This document shows positions 1-5,482 of a stretch of 8,895 nucleotides of DNA, one piece after another. The stretch covers positions 1 through 8,895 of the forward strand of contig CANRPV010000055.1 in assembly GCA_947632575.1 (NCBI GenBank). The letters are read 5' to 3'. The position numbers and the translations under genes are program-made. The notes below the pieces were generated by a model, which was not told the origin of the DNA, did no database searches, and saw nothing but the letters and a program-made list of their open reading frames with translations. Source of the DNA: an uncultured Eggerthellaceae bacterium. GTDB taxonomy: Bacteria > Actinomycetota > Coriobacteriia > Coriobacteriales > Eggerthellaceae. The number at the start of each line of letters is the position of its first letter. Position 1 is the first letter of the stretch.

Positions 1-26
1 GAGTCCTGCCGTTGGACGATGGCCCA
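1..26 (-). tRNA. tRNA-Gln-like, 5' end only (cut by window edge)
   Basis: Read on the minus strand, this is the acceptor and D-arm half of a tRNA. The 5' acceptor strand is TGGGCCA, followed by T8, C9 and a four-pair D stem (GTCC with GGAC) closing a seven-base loop that contains the GG pair. Starting with T at position 1 is typical of bacterial tRNA-Gln, where the 1-72 pair is weak. The anticodon lies outside the window, so the identity is inferred and tRNA-Glu is the main alternative. It begins 25 bases after the CCA end of tRNA-Lys and is probably co-transcribed with it. Confidence 0.7.
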
Positions 27-51
27 AAGAGCGTCTGCGCAGCGTAAGTCC

Positions 52-127
52 TGGTGGGCCGTGAGGGAATCGAACCCGCGACCTTGGGATTAAAAGTCCC
101 CTGCTCTACCAACTGAGCTAACGGCCC
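52..127 (-). tRNA. tRNA-Lys (anticodon UUU)
   Basis: A complete 76-base cloverleaf reads from 127 down to 52 and includes an encoded CCA end at 54-52. The acceptor stem has seven perfect pairs (GGGCCGT with ACGGCCC), the discriminator is A, and the D stem is GCTC/GAGC. The anticodon loop is CTTTTAA, which gives anticodon TTT for lysine. Two stem positions look mismatched: G27 opposite A43 at the base of the anticodon stem, and C50 opposite T64 in the T stem (GCGGG with CCCTC). The gene should still be functional, because the conserved D-loop and T-loop bases are present. It lies just downstream of a strong predicted promoter. Confidence 0.96.
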
Positions 128-147
128 GACTAAACATGCAACGTTGA

Positions 148-176
148 ATTTTATAGTTATCGCTTGACTTGGTCAA
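148..176 (-). promoter_or_regulatory. sigma70-type promoter of the tRNA-Lys/tRNA-Gln unit
   Basis: On the minus strand a -35 box TTGACC (176-171) is followed by a 17-base spacer and a -10 box TAAAAT (153-148). Transcription would start near 141, leaving a leader of about 14 bases before tRNA-Lys at 127. Spacing and both boxes are close to consensus. The -35 box sits inside the 173-239 copy of a direct repeat. Confidence 0.75.
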
Positions 177-290
177 CGCTTACGAAGCTTCTATCAGTCT
201 AAAAACTTGAACCAGCGTGTTACCGTCGGAGCAATCAGATCAACGCTTACGAGGCTTCTATCGGCTCAAAAGTATCACGATCCGGAGCAA
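173..290. repeat. imperfect direct repeat duplicating the 3' end of the HD-domain gene
   Basis: The block 173-204 matches 240-271 at 27 of 32 positions, with a period of 67 bases. A shorter second block (cggagcaa) recurs at 227-234 and 283-290. The copy at 240 holds the last codons and stop codon of the HD-domain gene. The copy at 173 still encodes the same final residues (I-E-A-S then TAA) on the minus strand, but has no gene body in front of it. It therefore looks like a degenerate duplicate of the gene end. The 67-base offset is not a multiple of three, so it is not an in-frame extension. Confidence 0.75.
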
Positions 291-849
291 ACGACTGCAT
301 CGCTTTGATGGTCCGATCAAAAAGCTCATCAAGCTCCCAACCACAAAGCTCCGCCCCTTGACGAATAACATCCCGCGAGCAACCCGCCGCAAAACGCTTG
401 TCCTTGAACTTCTTCTTGAGCGACTTCACCTCAAAATCCATAACGCTTTTCGAGGGGCGCATAACAACGGCTGCCCCGATCAAACCCGTCAGCTCATCGG
501 TGGCATAAAGCACCTTCTCCATGAAAAGCTCCGGCTCAGGACAGGCGTCGTTAAAGCCCGCATTATGGGTTTGAATCGCATGAATTAGTTCTTCACTCCC
601 ACCAGCGGCGCGAATCATATCCGCCGCCTTAAGCGTATGATCCTCAGGCGTGGGATATTCCTCCCAATCCAGATCATGCAAAAGGCCGACGATGCTCCAA
701 AACTCCTCATTTTCTGGATCAAACTCCCGAGCGAAATAAGCCATAGTCTGCTCAAGCGTTTCACCGTGCTCAAGATGGAAAGGATCCTTGTTGTGCTCAG
801 TCAAAAGAGCCCAAGCCTCATCTCGACTTATTCCCGCATCGCGTGCCAT
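247..849 (-). CDS. HD-domain metal-dependent phosphohydrolase
   Basis: This is a soluble protein of 200 residues, probably a metal-dependent phosphohydrolase acting on a nucleotide or phosphate ester; the substrate is unknown. From the start chosen here, the HD-superfamily metal ligands are visible in order: H28, the H58-D59 doublet in GLLHDLDWE, H95 in THNAG, and D118 in ATDELTGLI. I chose ATG at 849 because AAAGGG lies six bases upstream. The frame is open to an ATG at 864 and a GTG at 867; the ATG at 864 overlaps the exporter stop codon as TGATG, so a coupled start there is a real alternative that would add five residues. The gene lies directly behind a predicted metal exporter and is likely co-translated with it, though no direct functional link can be read from the sequence. 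No terminator follows, and the 3' end is partly duplicated downstream. Confidence 0.85.
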   Translation of the reverse strand: MARDAGISRDEAWALLTEHNKDPFHLEHGETLEQTMAYFAREFDPENEEFWSIVGLLHDLDWEEYPTPEDHTLKAADMIRAAGGSEELIHAIQTHNAGFNDACPEPELFMEKVLYATDELTGLIGAAVVMRPSKSVMDFEVKSLKKKFKDKRFAAGCSRDVIRQGAELCGWELDELFDRTIKAMQSFAPDRDTFEPIEAS

Positions 850-863
850 AGCAAACCCTTTCA

Positions 864-1871
864 TCACATGAAATTTATCCCGAGACCTTGGATTATCAGC
901 CCCCAGATGACCCCGAACCCGTATAAGGCGACAATGATGCCGACGTTTTCCGCCGACGTTCGGTTAGAGCGAATAAGCACCAGAAGACCAACGCCTGCAG
1001 TGGTGAGTAAACCGCCAAACATCGCGCCCGCACCTAAAAGCCCCTTCACGTACATGTCTGCGATAACGACGGAGACCGCGCAATTGGGGATCAGGGCGAT
1101 AAGGCAGGCGCCAAAGATAGCGAGCAGCGGATTTTCACCGAGGAAATCGCCAAGCACATCGCTTCCGACAAGTATCAGAACCGAATTTAAGATCAGCGTT
1201 ACCACCAACACGAAAAAGGTCACTTGGACGGTGTGAATAAGCGAGCTGTGAAGAATGCTCGACCAGGGATGATCCTCATCGTGGCTATGGTCATGGGTAC
1301 CATGGTTCGTCTGATGGTCCAAGGAAGCGTCATCGGCGTGTCCATAGACCAGCTCCGGGTTCTTCGAACAGGTGTCGCACTGATCGTGGCAGTGACATTG
1401 GTCCTGCTCACAAAGTTGATGGATCTTGAGCTTCTCGGGTTCGCGCCTCAGTAGTCGCCACACTCCGTCCACCAGAAAACCCATGATCATTCCAACGACG
1501 ATCTTGCTCCCCACTATTTTCAAGATGACGTCGAGGGGCACTTGTTCAGCCAAAAAAATGGGAAGCATTTCATCGGAGGTAGAAAGGAATACGGCGAAAA
1601 GAGTGCCTAGGGTGATAACGCGACCTGCGTACAGAGTCGCAGCCGCAGCGGAAAATCCACACTGGGGCACTGCGCCTAAAACAGACCCTACGACAGGCCC
1701 TGCACTTCCTGCCTTGCGAATAGCCTTTTGAACCCGCGCACCCGTACGATGCTCAAGCCATTCCATCAAGATATAGGTGACAAAGAGGAATGGGATGAGC
1801 TGCAAGGTATCGAGCAGTGAGTCGCTCAGTATCTCTTCTATGATTTCCCAGGGGATGTTCATGGGCGTCAT
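864..1871 (-). CDS. predicted ten-helix heavy-metal exporter (ArsP_2 / putative manganese transporter family)
   Basis: This 335-residue polytopic membrane protein resembles the putative 10TM heavy-metal exporter family (ArsP_2), also annotated as arsenic efflux or manganese transporter. It has two related halves, each with a signature: G-A-V-P-Q-C-G-F-S at 66-74 and I-P-N-C-A-V-S-V at 261-268, both carrying a Pro-x-Cys inside a helix. Hydrophobic segments cluster at about 18-38, 58-80, 86-108, 115-136, 212-236, 248-270, 276-300 and 309-330. The halves are joined by a hydrophilic loop (about 145-205) with five cysteines (154, 159, 161, 165, 168) and a histidine-rich stretch (178-201), a plausible metal-binding site. 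ATG at 1871 follows GGGGTAAA; M4 at 1862 has no ribosome site. The stop codon overlaps the possible start of the HD-domain gene. The transported ion is not predictable; the Cys/His loop suggests a soft or transition metal. Confidence 0.82.
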   Translation of the reverse strand: MTPMNIPWEIIEEILSDSLLDTLQLIPFLFVTYILMEWLEHRTGARVQKAIRKAGSAGPVVGSVLGAVPQCGFSAAAATLYAGRVITLGTLFAVFLSTSDEMLPIFLAEQVPLDVILKIVGSKIVVGMIMGFLVDGVWRLLRREPEKLKIHQLCEQDQCHCHDQCDTCSKNPELVYGHADDASLDHQTNHGTHDHSHDEDHPWSSILHSSLIHTVQVTFFVLVVTLILNSVLILVGSDVLGDFLGENPLLAIFGACLIALIPNCAVSVVIADMYVKGLLGAGAMFGGLLTTAGVGLLVLIRSNRTSAENVGIIVALYGFGVIWGLIIQGLGINFM

Positions 1872-1982
1872 TTTACCCCATCGATCGCATACTTTGGTTT
1901 TTCGCAGTTAGATGACGGTTTTCAATCCTGACGCCGAACAACTGAAAGATTTCTTAGAGTAATCCCGAGGCGCTCGCAAGCC

Positions 1983-2027
1983 AGATGGACGTCTAAGAGA
2001 TGCACGTCCAAAAGATGCACATCCAAT
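1983..2027. repeat. three 15-nt tandem repeats in a divergent intergenic region
   Basis: Three head-to-tail units lie at 1983-1997, 1998-2012 and 2013-2027, with consensus AGATGCACGTCCAAR. The third unit has ACATCC in place of ACGTCC, and the first contains the palindrome GACGTC. They lie between the divergently transcribed exporter (start 1871) and DUF1269 gene (start 2141). The 269-base region also has an inverted repeat GCTGCG/CGCAGC (2040-2061) and a TATGAT -10-like box (2080-2085) flanked by two CCTTGCG copies (2071-2077 and 2092-2098). I see no convincing -35 box on either strand. The units could be operator half-sites or a slippage product. Confidence 0.6.
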
Positions 2028-2140
2028 GCAAGTGACTCTGCTGCGATACCTATTCCGCAGCGTCACGAGGCCTTGCGTCTATGATAAATAACCTTGCGAC
2101 GCGCAGAGGAAGTTGTGCCCCAGCTAACGAAGGAGCCACC

Positions 2141-2893
2141 ATGGAGAATGTTGTTCTAGCGATCTTTGATGTAGAGAGCGAAGCTTACCAGGCGTTTTCA
2201 GAACTCAAGAACGATTCCGTCAATTCTGCCTACACGATTTTGCAAATGGCCGTAGTCCAAAACAAGGATGGCCGTATCGTCCCAAGTGACGGCTTTGATT
2301 CTGGCATAGACTCTCGAGATGACACCTACAAGGGAGGTTTGATCGGCCTTGTAGTTGGTATCTTGGGCGGACCACTCGGTATGCTCCTTGGTGGCGCTAC
2401 CGGAGCTTTGATCGGCAACATCAAAGACTCGAGCGATGTCGCTCAGAATTCAAGTCTGCTGGAATACATCAGCAGCGAACTTCATGGTAACCAAACGGGT
2501 CTCGTGATCCTGATTCAGGAGAGCAGCGAAGAGCCGCTCGACGCGCGGCTTGATAAATACAGAGTGGTCATCAAGCGTTGGGATGCCGCAAAGATCGCCG
2601 ACGAGGTCGAACAGCAGCAGGAAATGGAAAAGCAGATGCGCCAAGAGGCAAAAGCTCGGCTCAAGGAGCAGAAGAAGCTCGATCGCGAAGCCGCCATCGC
2701 TGCAAAGCGCGCTAAGCTCAAGGATGATTTCGAGCACGTGAAATCCAGCACTCATGAGACAGTGCAGGATGCTGCCGATACCGCCAAACCGCTCATCGCC
2801 AACGCTGTCAACAGCGCAATCGACAAGGGAAGCGACCTAGCCGACAAAGCCATCGACGCCGCAAAGGAAAAGATTGACACCGACGAGGCTTAA
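2141..2893 (+). CDS. DUF1269-type protein with glycine zipper and helical C-terminal tail
   Basis: The protein has 250 residues. The N-terminal half has the look of DUF1269 proteins (function unknown): a beta-rich start (VVLAIFDVESEAYQAFSEL), then a glycine-zipper hairpin at about 65-92 (GGLIGLVVGILGG...GGATGALIG) that probably inserts in or packs on a membrane, then another beta segment (about 119-147). From about 150 to 200 it is highly charged and predicted coiled coil, rich in Glu, Gln, Lys and Arg. Residues 205-245 form amphipathic Ala/Lys/Asp repeats. I chose ATG at 2141 because GAAGGAG (2129-2135) lies five bases before it; the in-frame ATG at 2081 falls inside a probable -10 box. DUF1269 proteins are usually shorter, so the tail is an added element. 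It is the only plus-strand gene here and converges with groEL. A stress or envelope role is only a guess. Confidence 0.8.
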   Translation: MENVVLAIFDVESEAYQAFSELKNDSVNSAYTILQMAVVQNKDGRIVPSDGFDSGIDSRDDTYKGGLIGLVVGILGGPLGMLLGGATGALIGNIKDSSDVAQNSSLLEYISSELHGNQTGLVILIQESSEEPLDARLDKYRVVIKRWDAAKIADEVEQQQEMEKQMRQEAKARLKEQKKLDREAAIAAKRAKLKDDFEHVKSSTHETVQDAADTAKPLIANAVNSAIDKGSDLADKAIDAAKEKIDTDEA

Positions 2894-2974
2894 AGAAATC
2901 CCTTCGAAGACAGATTCATTTGTTTGAGAAGATTTCTCTGGGGAACTTATCTAAGTACTTTGTTTAAGGAAGGT

Positions 2975-3001
2975 CTTGTCGAAGCCATTACTATCGACAA
3001 G
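2975..3001. other. inverted repeat downstream of the DUF1269 gene
   Basis: Eight-base arms CTTGTCGA (2975-2982) and TCGACAAG (2994-3001) pair perfectly around an 11-base loop. No T-run follows on either strand, so it is not a clear terminator by itself. It lies 81 bases after the DUF1269 stop codon and could stabilise or process the 3' end of that transcript. Confidence 0.45.
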
Positions 3002-3027
3002 CTGACCACCTAACCGCCCGTAAAACA

Positions 3028-3055
3028 GTTGTGGCGCCGTCTCCGGCGCCACAAC
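3028..3055. terminator. bidirectional terminator between the convergent DUF1269 and groEL genes
   Basis: A perfect 12-base-pair stem, GTTGTGGCGCCG with CGGCGCCACAAC, closes a four-base loop (TCTC). On the plus strand it is followed at a short distance by ATTTTGTC; on the minus strand TGTTTTA overlaps and follows the stem. It lies 135 bases after the DUF1269 stop and 124 bases after the groEL stop, so one hairpin can serve both convergent transcripts. The T-tracts are short, so efficiency may be moderate. Confidence 0.8.
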
Positions 3056-3088
3056 GTGCATTTTGTCTGTGATAAAACGTGGACTTGG

Positions 3089-3156
3089 TACTAAAGCCTT
3101 CGCGCCAAAGTCTTCGTATTAAGCCTCGGTGCTAAACCCTTGGTGATAAAGCCTCG
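3089..3156. repeat. five-unit 14-nt tandem repeat in the groEL 3' untranslated region
   Basis: Five head-to-tail units occupy 3089-3102, 3103-3116, 3117-3128, 3129-3142 and 3143-3156; the third is 12 bases and the others 14. The shared core is CTAAAGCCTTCG with variants such as ATAAAGCCTCG. The array lies between the groEL stop codon and the terminator hairpin, so it should be transcribed at the end of the groESL mRNA. It is followed at once by the palindrome CGGATCTAGATCCG (3155-3168). No open frame with a ribosome site covers it. Too short and too degenerate for a CRISPR. Confidence 0.7.
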
Positions 3157-3178
3157 GATCTAGATCCGTCCTTGGCTC

Positions 3179-4807
3179 TTAGTACATTCCGCCGCCGCCC
3201 TGCATGCCTGCGGCAAGAGCGGACAGGTCCGGACCCTCTTTCGGGATCTCGTTGACGGTAGCCTCGGTGATGAGGATCAGGGAAGCCACGGAAGCGGCAG
3301 ACTGCAAAGCGATGCGGGTAACCTTGACCGGGTCGTTCACGCCCATCTCGATCATGTTGCCCATCTTACCGGTCTTGTAGTCGCGACCATAACCGTCTTC
3401 GGCCTTCTTGATGTCGGCTACTTCGACGCTGCCCTCATAGCCAGCGTTCTCGGCGATGGAACGAAGCGGAGCCTCCAGAGCCTTGCGGATGATGTTGACA
3501 CCGATTGCTTCCTCGTCATCGGCTTCAACCTTCTCAAGCGCGGGAATAGCGTTGATAAGCGCGACGCCACCACCAGCGACGATGCCCTCTTCAACAGCCG
3601 CACGGGTAGCCTGCAGAGCATCCTCGATGCGGGACTTCTTCTCCTTGAGCTCGGACTCAGTAGCAGCGCCGACCTTGATGACAGCAACGCCACCGGAAAG
3701 CTTAGCAAGACGCTCCTGCAGCTTCTCACGATCGAAGTCGCTGTCAGCGCGCTCGATCTCACTGCGGATCTGAGCGATGCGGTCGTCGATGGCCTTCTTC
3801 TCGCCAGCGCCGTCAACGATAAGGACATTGTCCTTGGTAACCTGGACAGTCTTAGCGGTGCCGAGCATGGTGACGTTAGCGTCAGCCAAAGTCATGCCGA
3901 AGTCTTTGTCGATAACCTGACCACCGGTGACAATAGCGATGTCCTCGAGGATGCGCTTGCGGCGATCGCCAAAGCCAGGTGCCTTGATGGCAACACAGTT
4001 AAAGGTGCCACGGAGCTTGTTCAGCAGGATGGTGGCCAGAGCCTCACCCTCGACATCCTCAGCGACAACCAGCAGCGGACGACCAGTCTTCATGATCTCT
4101 TCCAGCAGCGGAACCAGATCCTGAATGTTGGAGATCTTTTGATCGGTGAGCAGGATGAACGGATCCTTCAGGACAGCTTCCATCTTCTCCATATCAGTGG
4201 CCATGTAAGGTGAAATGTAGCCACGGTCATACTGCATGCCCTCGACCTTTTCCATCTCGATACCAAAGGTCTGGCTCTCCTCGACGGAGATAGCACCGTC
4301 GTTGCCTACGGCATCCATAGCCTCGGCGATCTTATTGCCGATCTCAGCATCGCCAGCGGAAATGGTACCGACGTTGGCGATTTGCTCCTTGGTGGAAACT
4401 GGAGTAGCAGCCGTCTTGATGGCGTCGACTACAGCCTCGGTGGCCTTCTCGATGCCGCGACGAATGCCAAGAGCATCAGCACCAGCGGTTACGTTCTTCA
4501 GGCCTTCGGAGACGATCACGTCGGCGAGCAAGGTTGCGGTGGTGGTACCGTCGCCAGCGACATCGTTGGTCTTGACGGCAACCTCGCGAACCAGCTGGGC
4601 GCCCATGTTCTCAACCGGATCCTCAAGCTCGATATCACGAGCGACGGTAACGCCGTCGTTGGTGATGGTCGGAGCACCATAGGAGCGCTCGAGAGCCACA
4701 TAGCGACCCTTGGGGCCGAGGGTGACTTTCACCGCATCGGCGAGCTTCTTGACGCCAGCAGCCAAACCGCTGCGAGCATCGGATTCGTACTTGATTTCTT
4801 TAGCCAT
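3179..4807 (-). CDS. groL: chaperonin GroEL (60 kDa)
   Basis: This is the full-length 542-residue subunit of the double-ring ATP-dependent chaperonin, acting with GroES to fold cytosolic proteins. The equatorial ATP site is intact: TLGPKGR at 29-35, D51 in the ITNDGVTVA stretch, and AGDGTTTAT at 84-92. The conserved E-D-A-L-x-A-T-R-A-A-V-E-E-G and AGGGVAL motif lies in the second equatorial half. The N-terminus (MAKEIKYESDARSGLAAGVK) is of the actinobacterial kind. The C-terminal tail is short and ends GGGGMY, without the long GGM repeats of proteobacterial GroEL. The start at 4807 has a distant purine-rich ribosome site (GAAGGGAAG). The gene follows groES by 79 bases with a hairpin between them, and both are under the CIRCE promoter upstream of groES. 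Transcription ends at the 3028-3055 hairpin. No internal defect is visible. Confidence 0.98.
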   Translation of the reverse strand: MAKEIKYESDARSGLAAGVKKLADAVKVTLGPKGRYVALERSYGAPTITNDGVTVARDIELEDPVENMGAQLVREVAVKTNDVAGDGTTTATLLADVIVSEGLKNVTAGADALGIRRGIEKATEAVVDAIKTAATPVSTKEQIANVGTISAGDAEIGNKIAEAMDAVGNDGAISVEESQTFGIEMEKVEGMQYDRGYISPYMATDMEKMEAVLKDPFILLTDQKISNIQDLVPLLEEIMKTGRPLLVVAEDVEGEALATILLNKLRGTFNCVAIKAPGFGDRRKRILEDIAIVTGGQVIDKDFGMTLADANVTMLGTAKTVQVTKDNVLIVDGAGEKKAIDDRIAQIRSEIERADSDFDREKLQERLAKLSGGVAVIKVGAATESELKEKKSRIEDALQATRAAVEEGIVAGGGVALINAIPALEKVEADDEEAIGVNIIRKALEAPLRSIAENAGYEGSVEVADIKKAEDGYGRDYKTGKMGNMIEMGVNDPVKVTRIALQSAASVASLILITEATVNEIPKEGPDLSALAAGMQGGGGMY

Positions 4808-4865
4808 AGCTTAAAACTTCCCTTCGTGGAAAATTACTATTACCGAATCAAATGGTTCTCAGATC

Positions 4866-4886
4866 ACAAGCAAAGCAGCTGCTTGT
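4866..4886 (-). other. hairpin between groES and groEL
   Basis: Arms ACAAGCA (4866-4872) and TGCTTGT (4880-4886) pair perfectly around a seven-base loop, and the alternative 12-base palindrome AAGCAGCTGCTT (4873-4884) overlaps it. It starts immediately after the groES stop codon. No T-run follows, so it is not a terminator. It may protect or separate the groES part of the mRNA, or help set the groES/groEL ratio; that is inference. Confidence 0.5.
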
Positions 4887-5174
4887 TTACTCGATCACCG
4901 CGTAAATGTCGTCAGCCCGCAGGATCAGCACTTCTTCGCCATCAAAGGACACTTCGGTGCCGCCGTACTTGCCGTAGATGACCTTATCGCCAACTTTGAT
5001 CGGAAGAGGCTGCAACACGCCGTCTTTATCCATCTTGCCTTCGCCAACTGCGATAATCGTTCCAGTTTGCGGCTTTTCCTTAGCATCATGGGCTAGATAC
5101 AGACCGGATGCCGTTGTCTCTTCGGCCTCGTCTTGCTTGACGATGACGCGATCGCCCAGGGGCTTAAGACTCAT
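4887..5174 (-). CDS. groES: co-chaperonin GroES (10 kDa)
   Basis: This 95-residue protein is the heptameric lid of GroEL. It opens with MSLKPLGDRVIVK, the family signature. The mobile loop spans about 16-35 and its GroEL-contacting hydrophobic tripeptide is L25-Y26-L27, in place of the I-V-L of the E. coli protein. The loop is followed by AKEKPQTGTIIAVGEG. The roof and core (KVGDKVIYGKYGGTEV) are standard and the C-terminus ends ILRADDIYAVIE. The start at 5174 has a strong ribosome site (AAGGAAGG, about seven bases upstream). The gene is first in a two-gene operon with groEL and has a leader of about 90 bases carrying two CIRCE operators, which points to repression by HrcA and induction by heat or unfolded protein. 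Confidence 0.98.
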   Translation of the reverse strand: MSLKPLGDRVIVKQDEAEETTASGLYLAHDAKEKPQTGTIIAVGEGKMDKDGVLQPLPIKVGDKVIYGKYGGTEVSFDGEEVLILRADDIYAVIE

Positions 5175-5218
5175 AATGGTCCCTTCCTTTCGTTGTTAAG
5201 ACCGTCTCATAGGTAACG

Positions 5219-5245
5219 TAAACACTCCTAAACTAGGAGTGCTAG
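5219..5245 (-). promoter_or_regulatory. second, degenerate CIRCE operator in the groES leader
   Basis: Read on the plus strand, TAAACACTC (5219-5227), a nine-base spacer and GAGTGCTAG (5237-5245) match the CIRCE consensus TTAGCACTC-N9-GAGTGCTAA at 15 of 18 arm positions. It shares CTAG (5242-5245) with the stronger neighbour. The inner arms also form a perfect seven-base hairpin CACTCCT/AGGAGTG (5223-5241). Binding by HrcA is inferred. Confidence 0.65.
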
Positions 5246-5268
5246 CACTCTTAATTTGAGAGTGCTAA
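5242..5268 (-). promoter_or_regulatory. CIRCE operator (HrcA-binding site) of groESL
   Basis: The arms CTAGCACTC (5242-5250) and GAGTGCTAA (5260-5268), separated by nine bases, match the CIRCE inverted repeat at 17 of 18 positions. It lies directly downstream of the -10 box and overlaps the expected transcription start, the usual place for repression by HrcA. The hrcA gene is not in this window. Confidence 0.95.
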
Positions 5269-5270
5269 TC

Positions 5271-5298
5271 ATGATAGCAGCCTCAAAAGGGATTGCAA
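5271..5298 (-). promoter_or_regulatory. groESL promoter (sigma70 type)
   Basis: On the minus strand a -35 box TTGCAA (5298-5293), a 16-base spacer and a -10 box TATCAT (5276-5271; five of six consensus bases) precede the CIRCE element. The start of transcription would fall near 5264, inside the CIRCE arm. The placement agrees with a vegetative promoter occluded by HrcA. Confidence 0.75.
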
Positions 5299-5482
5299 GG
5301 AAATTGAGAAAAAGCTTGAGTCGCTACAGAATCGCCATAATTGCACGTCACAGTCATAGGAGTACGTGAGCGAGCATGAGTCGCAGAGAGCTTAATCACG
5401 CATACAACTGAGCGCTAATCGGCAAGCAGCCAAACATACAAATACTCATGCAATTGTGCGTGGAACGGGCAGCTGAACACCT
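5299..5482. other. intergenic region between nadE and the groESL promoter, with a CIRCE-like relic
   Basis: These 184 bases hold no convincing gene. One feature stands out: at 5392-5418, TTAATCACG, nine bases, then GAGCGCTAA has the exact 27-base size of a CIRCE. Its right arm matches the consensus at eight of nine positions; the left arm matches only if one inserted base is allowed (TTA-x-CAC-x-C). No stem with a T-run follows nadE, so its terminator is not identified. Confidence 0.35.

Noticed and set aside
1..290. Integration site of a mobile element at the tRNA genes
   Set aside because: No integrase is nearby, and the direct repeat matches the HD gene end, not the tRNA 3' end.
637..1236. 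A 199-codon plus-strand frame opposite the exporter and HD genes
   Set aside because: Low-complexity Ser/Pro/Thr composition without a recognisable domain. Both opposite-strand genes have clear family motifs.
1872..1982. Mn-sensing yybP-ykoY riboswitch before the exporter
   Set aside because: I could not find the conserved paired loops of that riboswitch in the leader. The sequence looks largely unstructured.
2081..2140. Longer start of the DUF1269 gene at ATG 2081
   Set aside because: That ATG lies in a probable -10 box and has no ribosome site. ATG 2141 has GAAGGAG five bases upstream and begins the family-like sequence.
3089..3156. CRISPR array
   Set aside because: Units are 14 bases, degenerate and directly abutting, with no unique spacers and no cas genes.
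3179..4981. Several long open frames antisense or out of frame across groEL and groES
   Set aside because: They are Ser/Arg/Thr-rich, have no ribosome sites and mirror the codon bias of the real genes.
5370..5440. Tiny peptide genes (11-17 codons) between nadE and groES
   Set aside because: They lack a properly spaced ribosome site and show no recognisable sequence.
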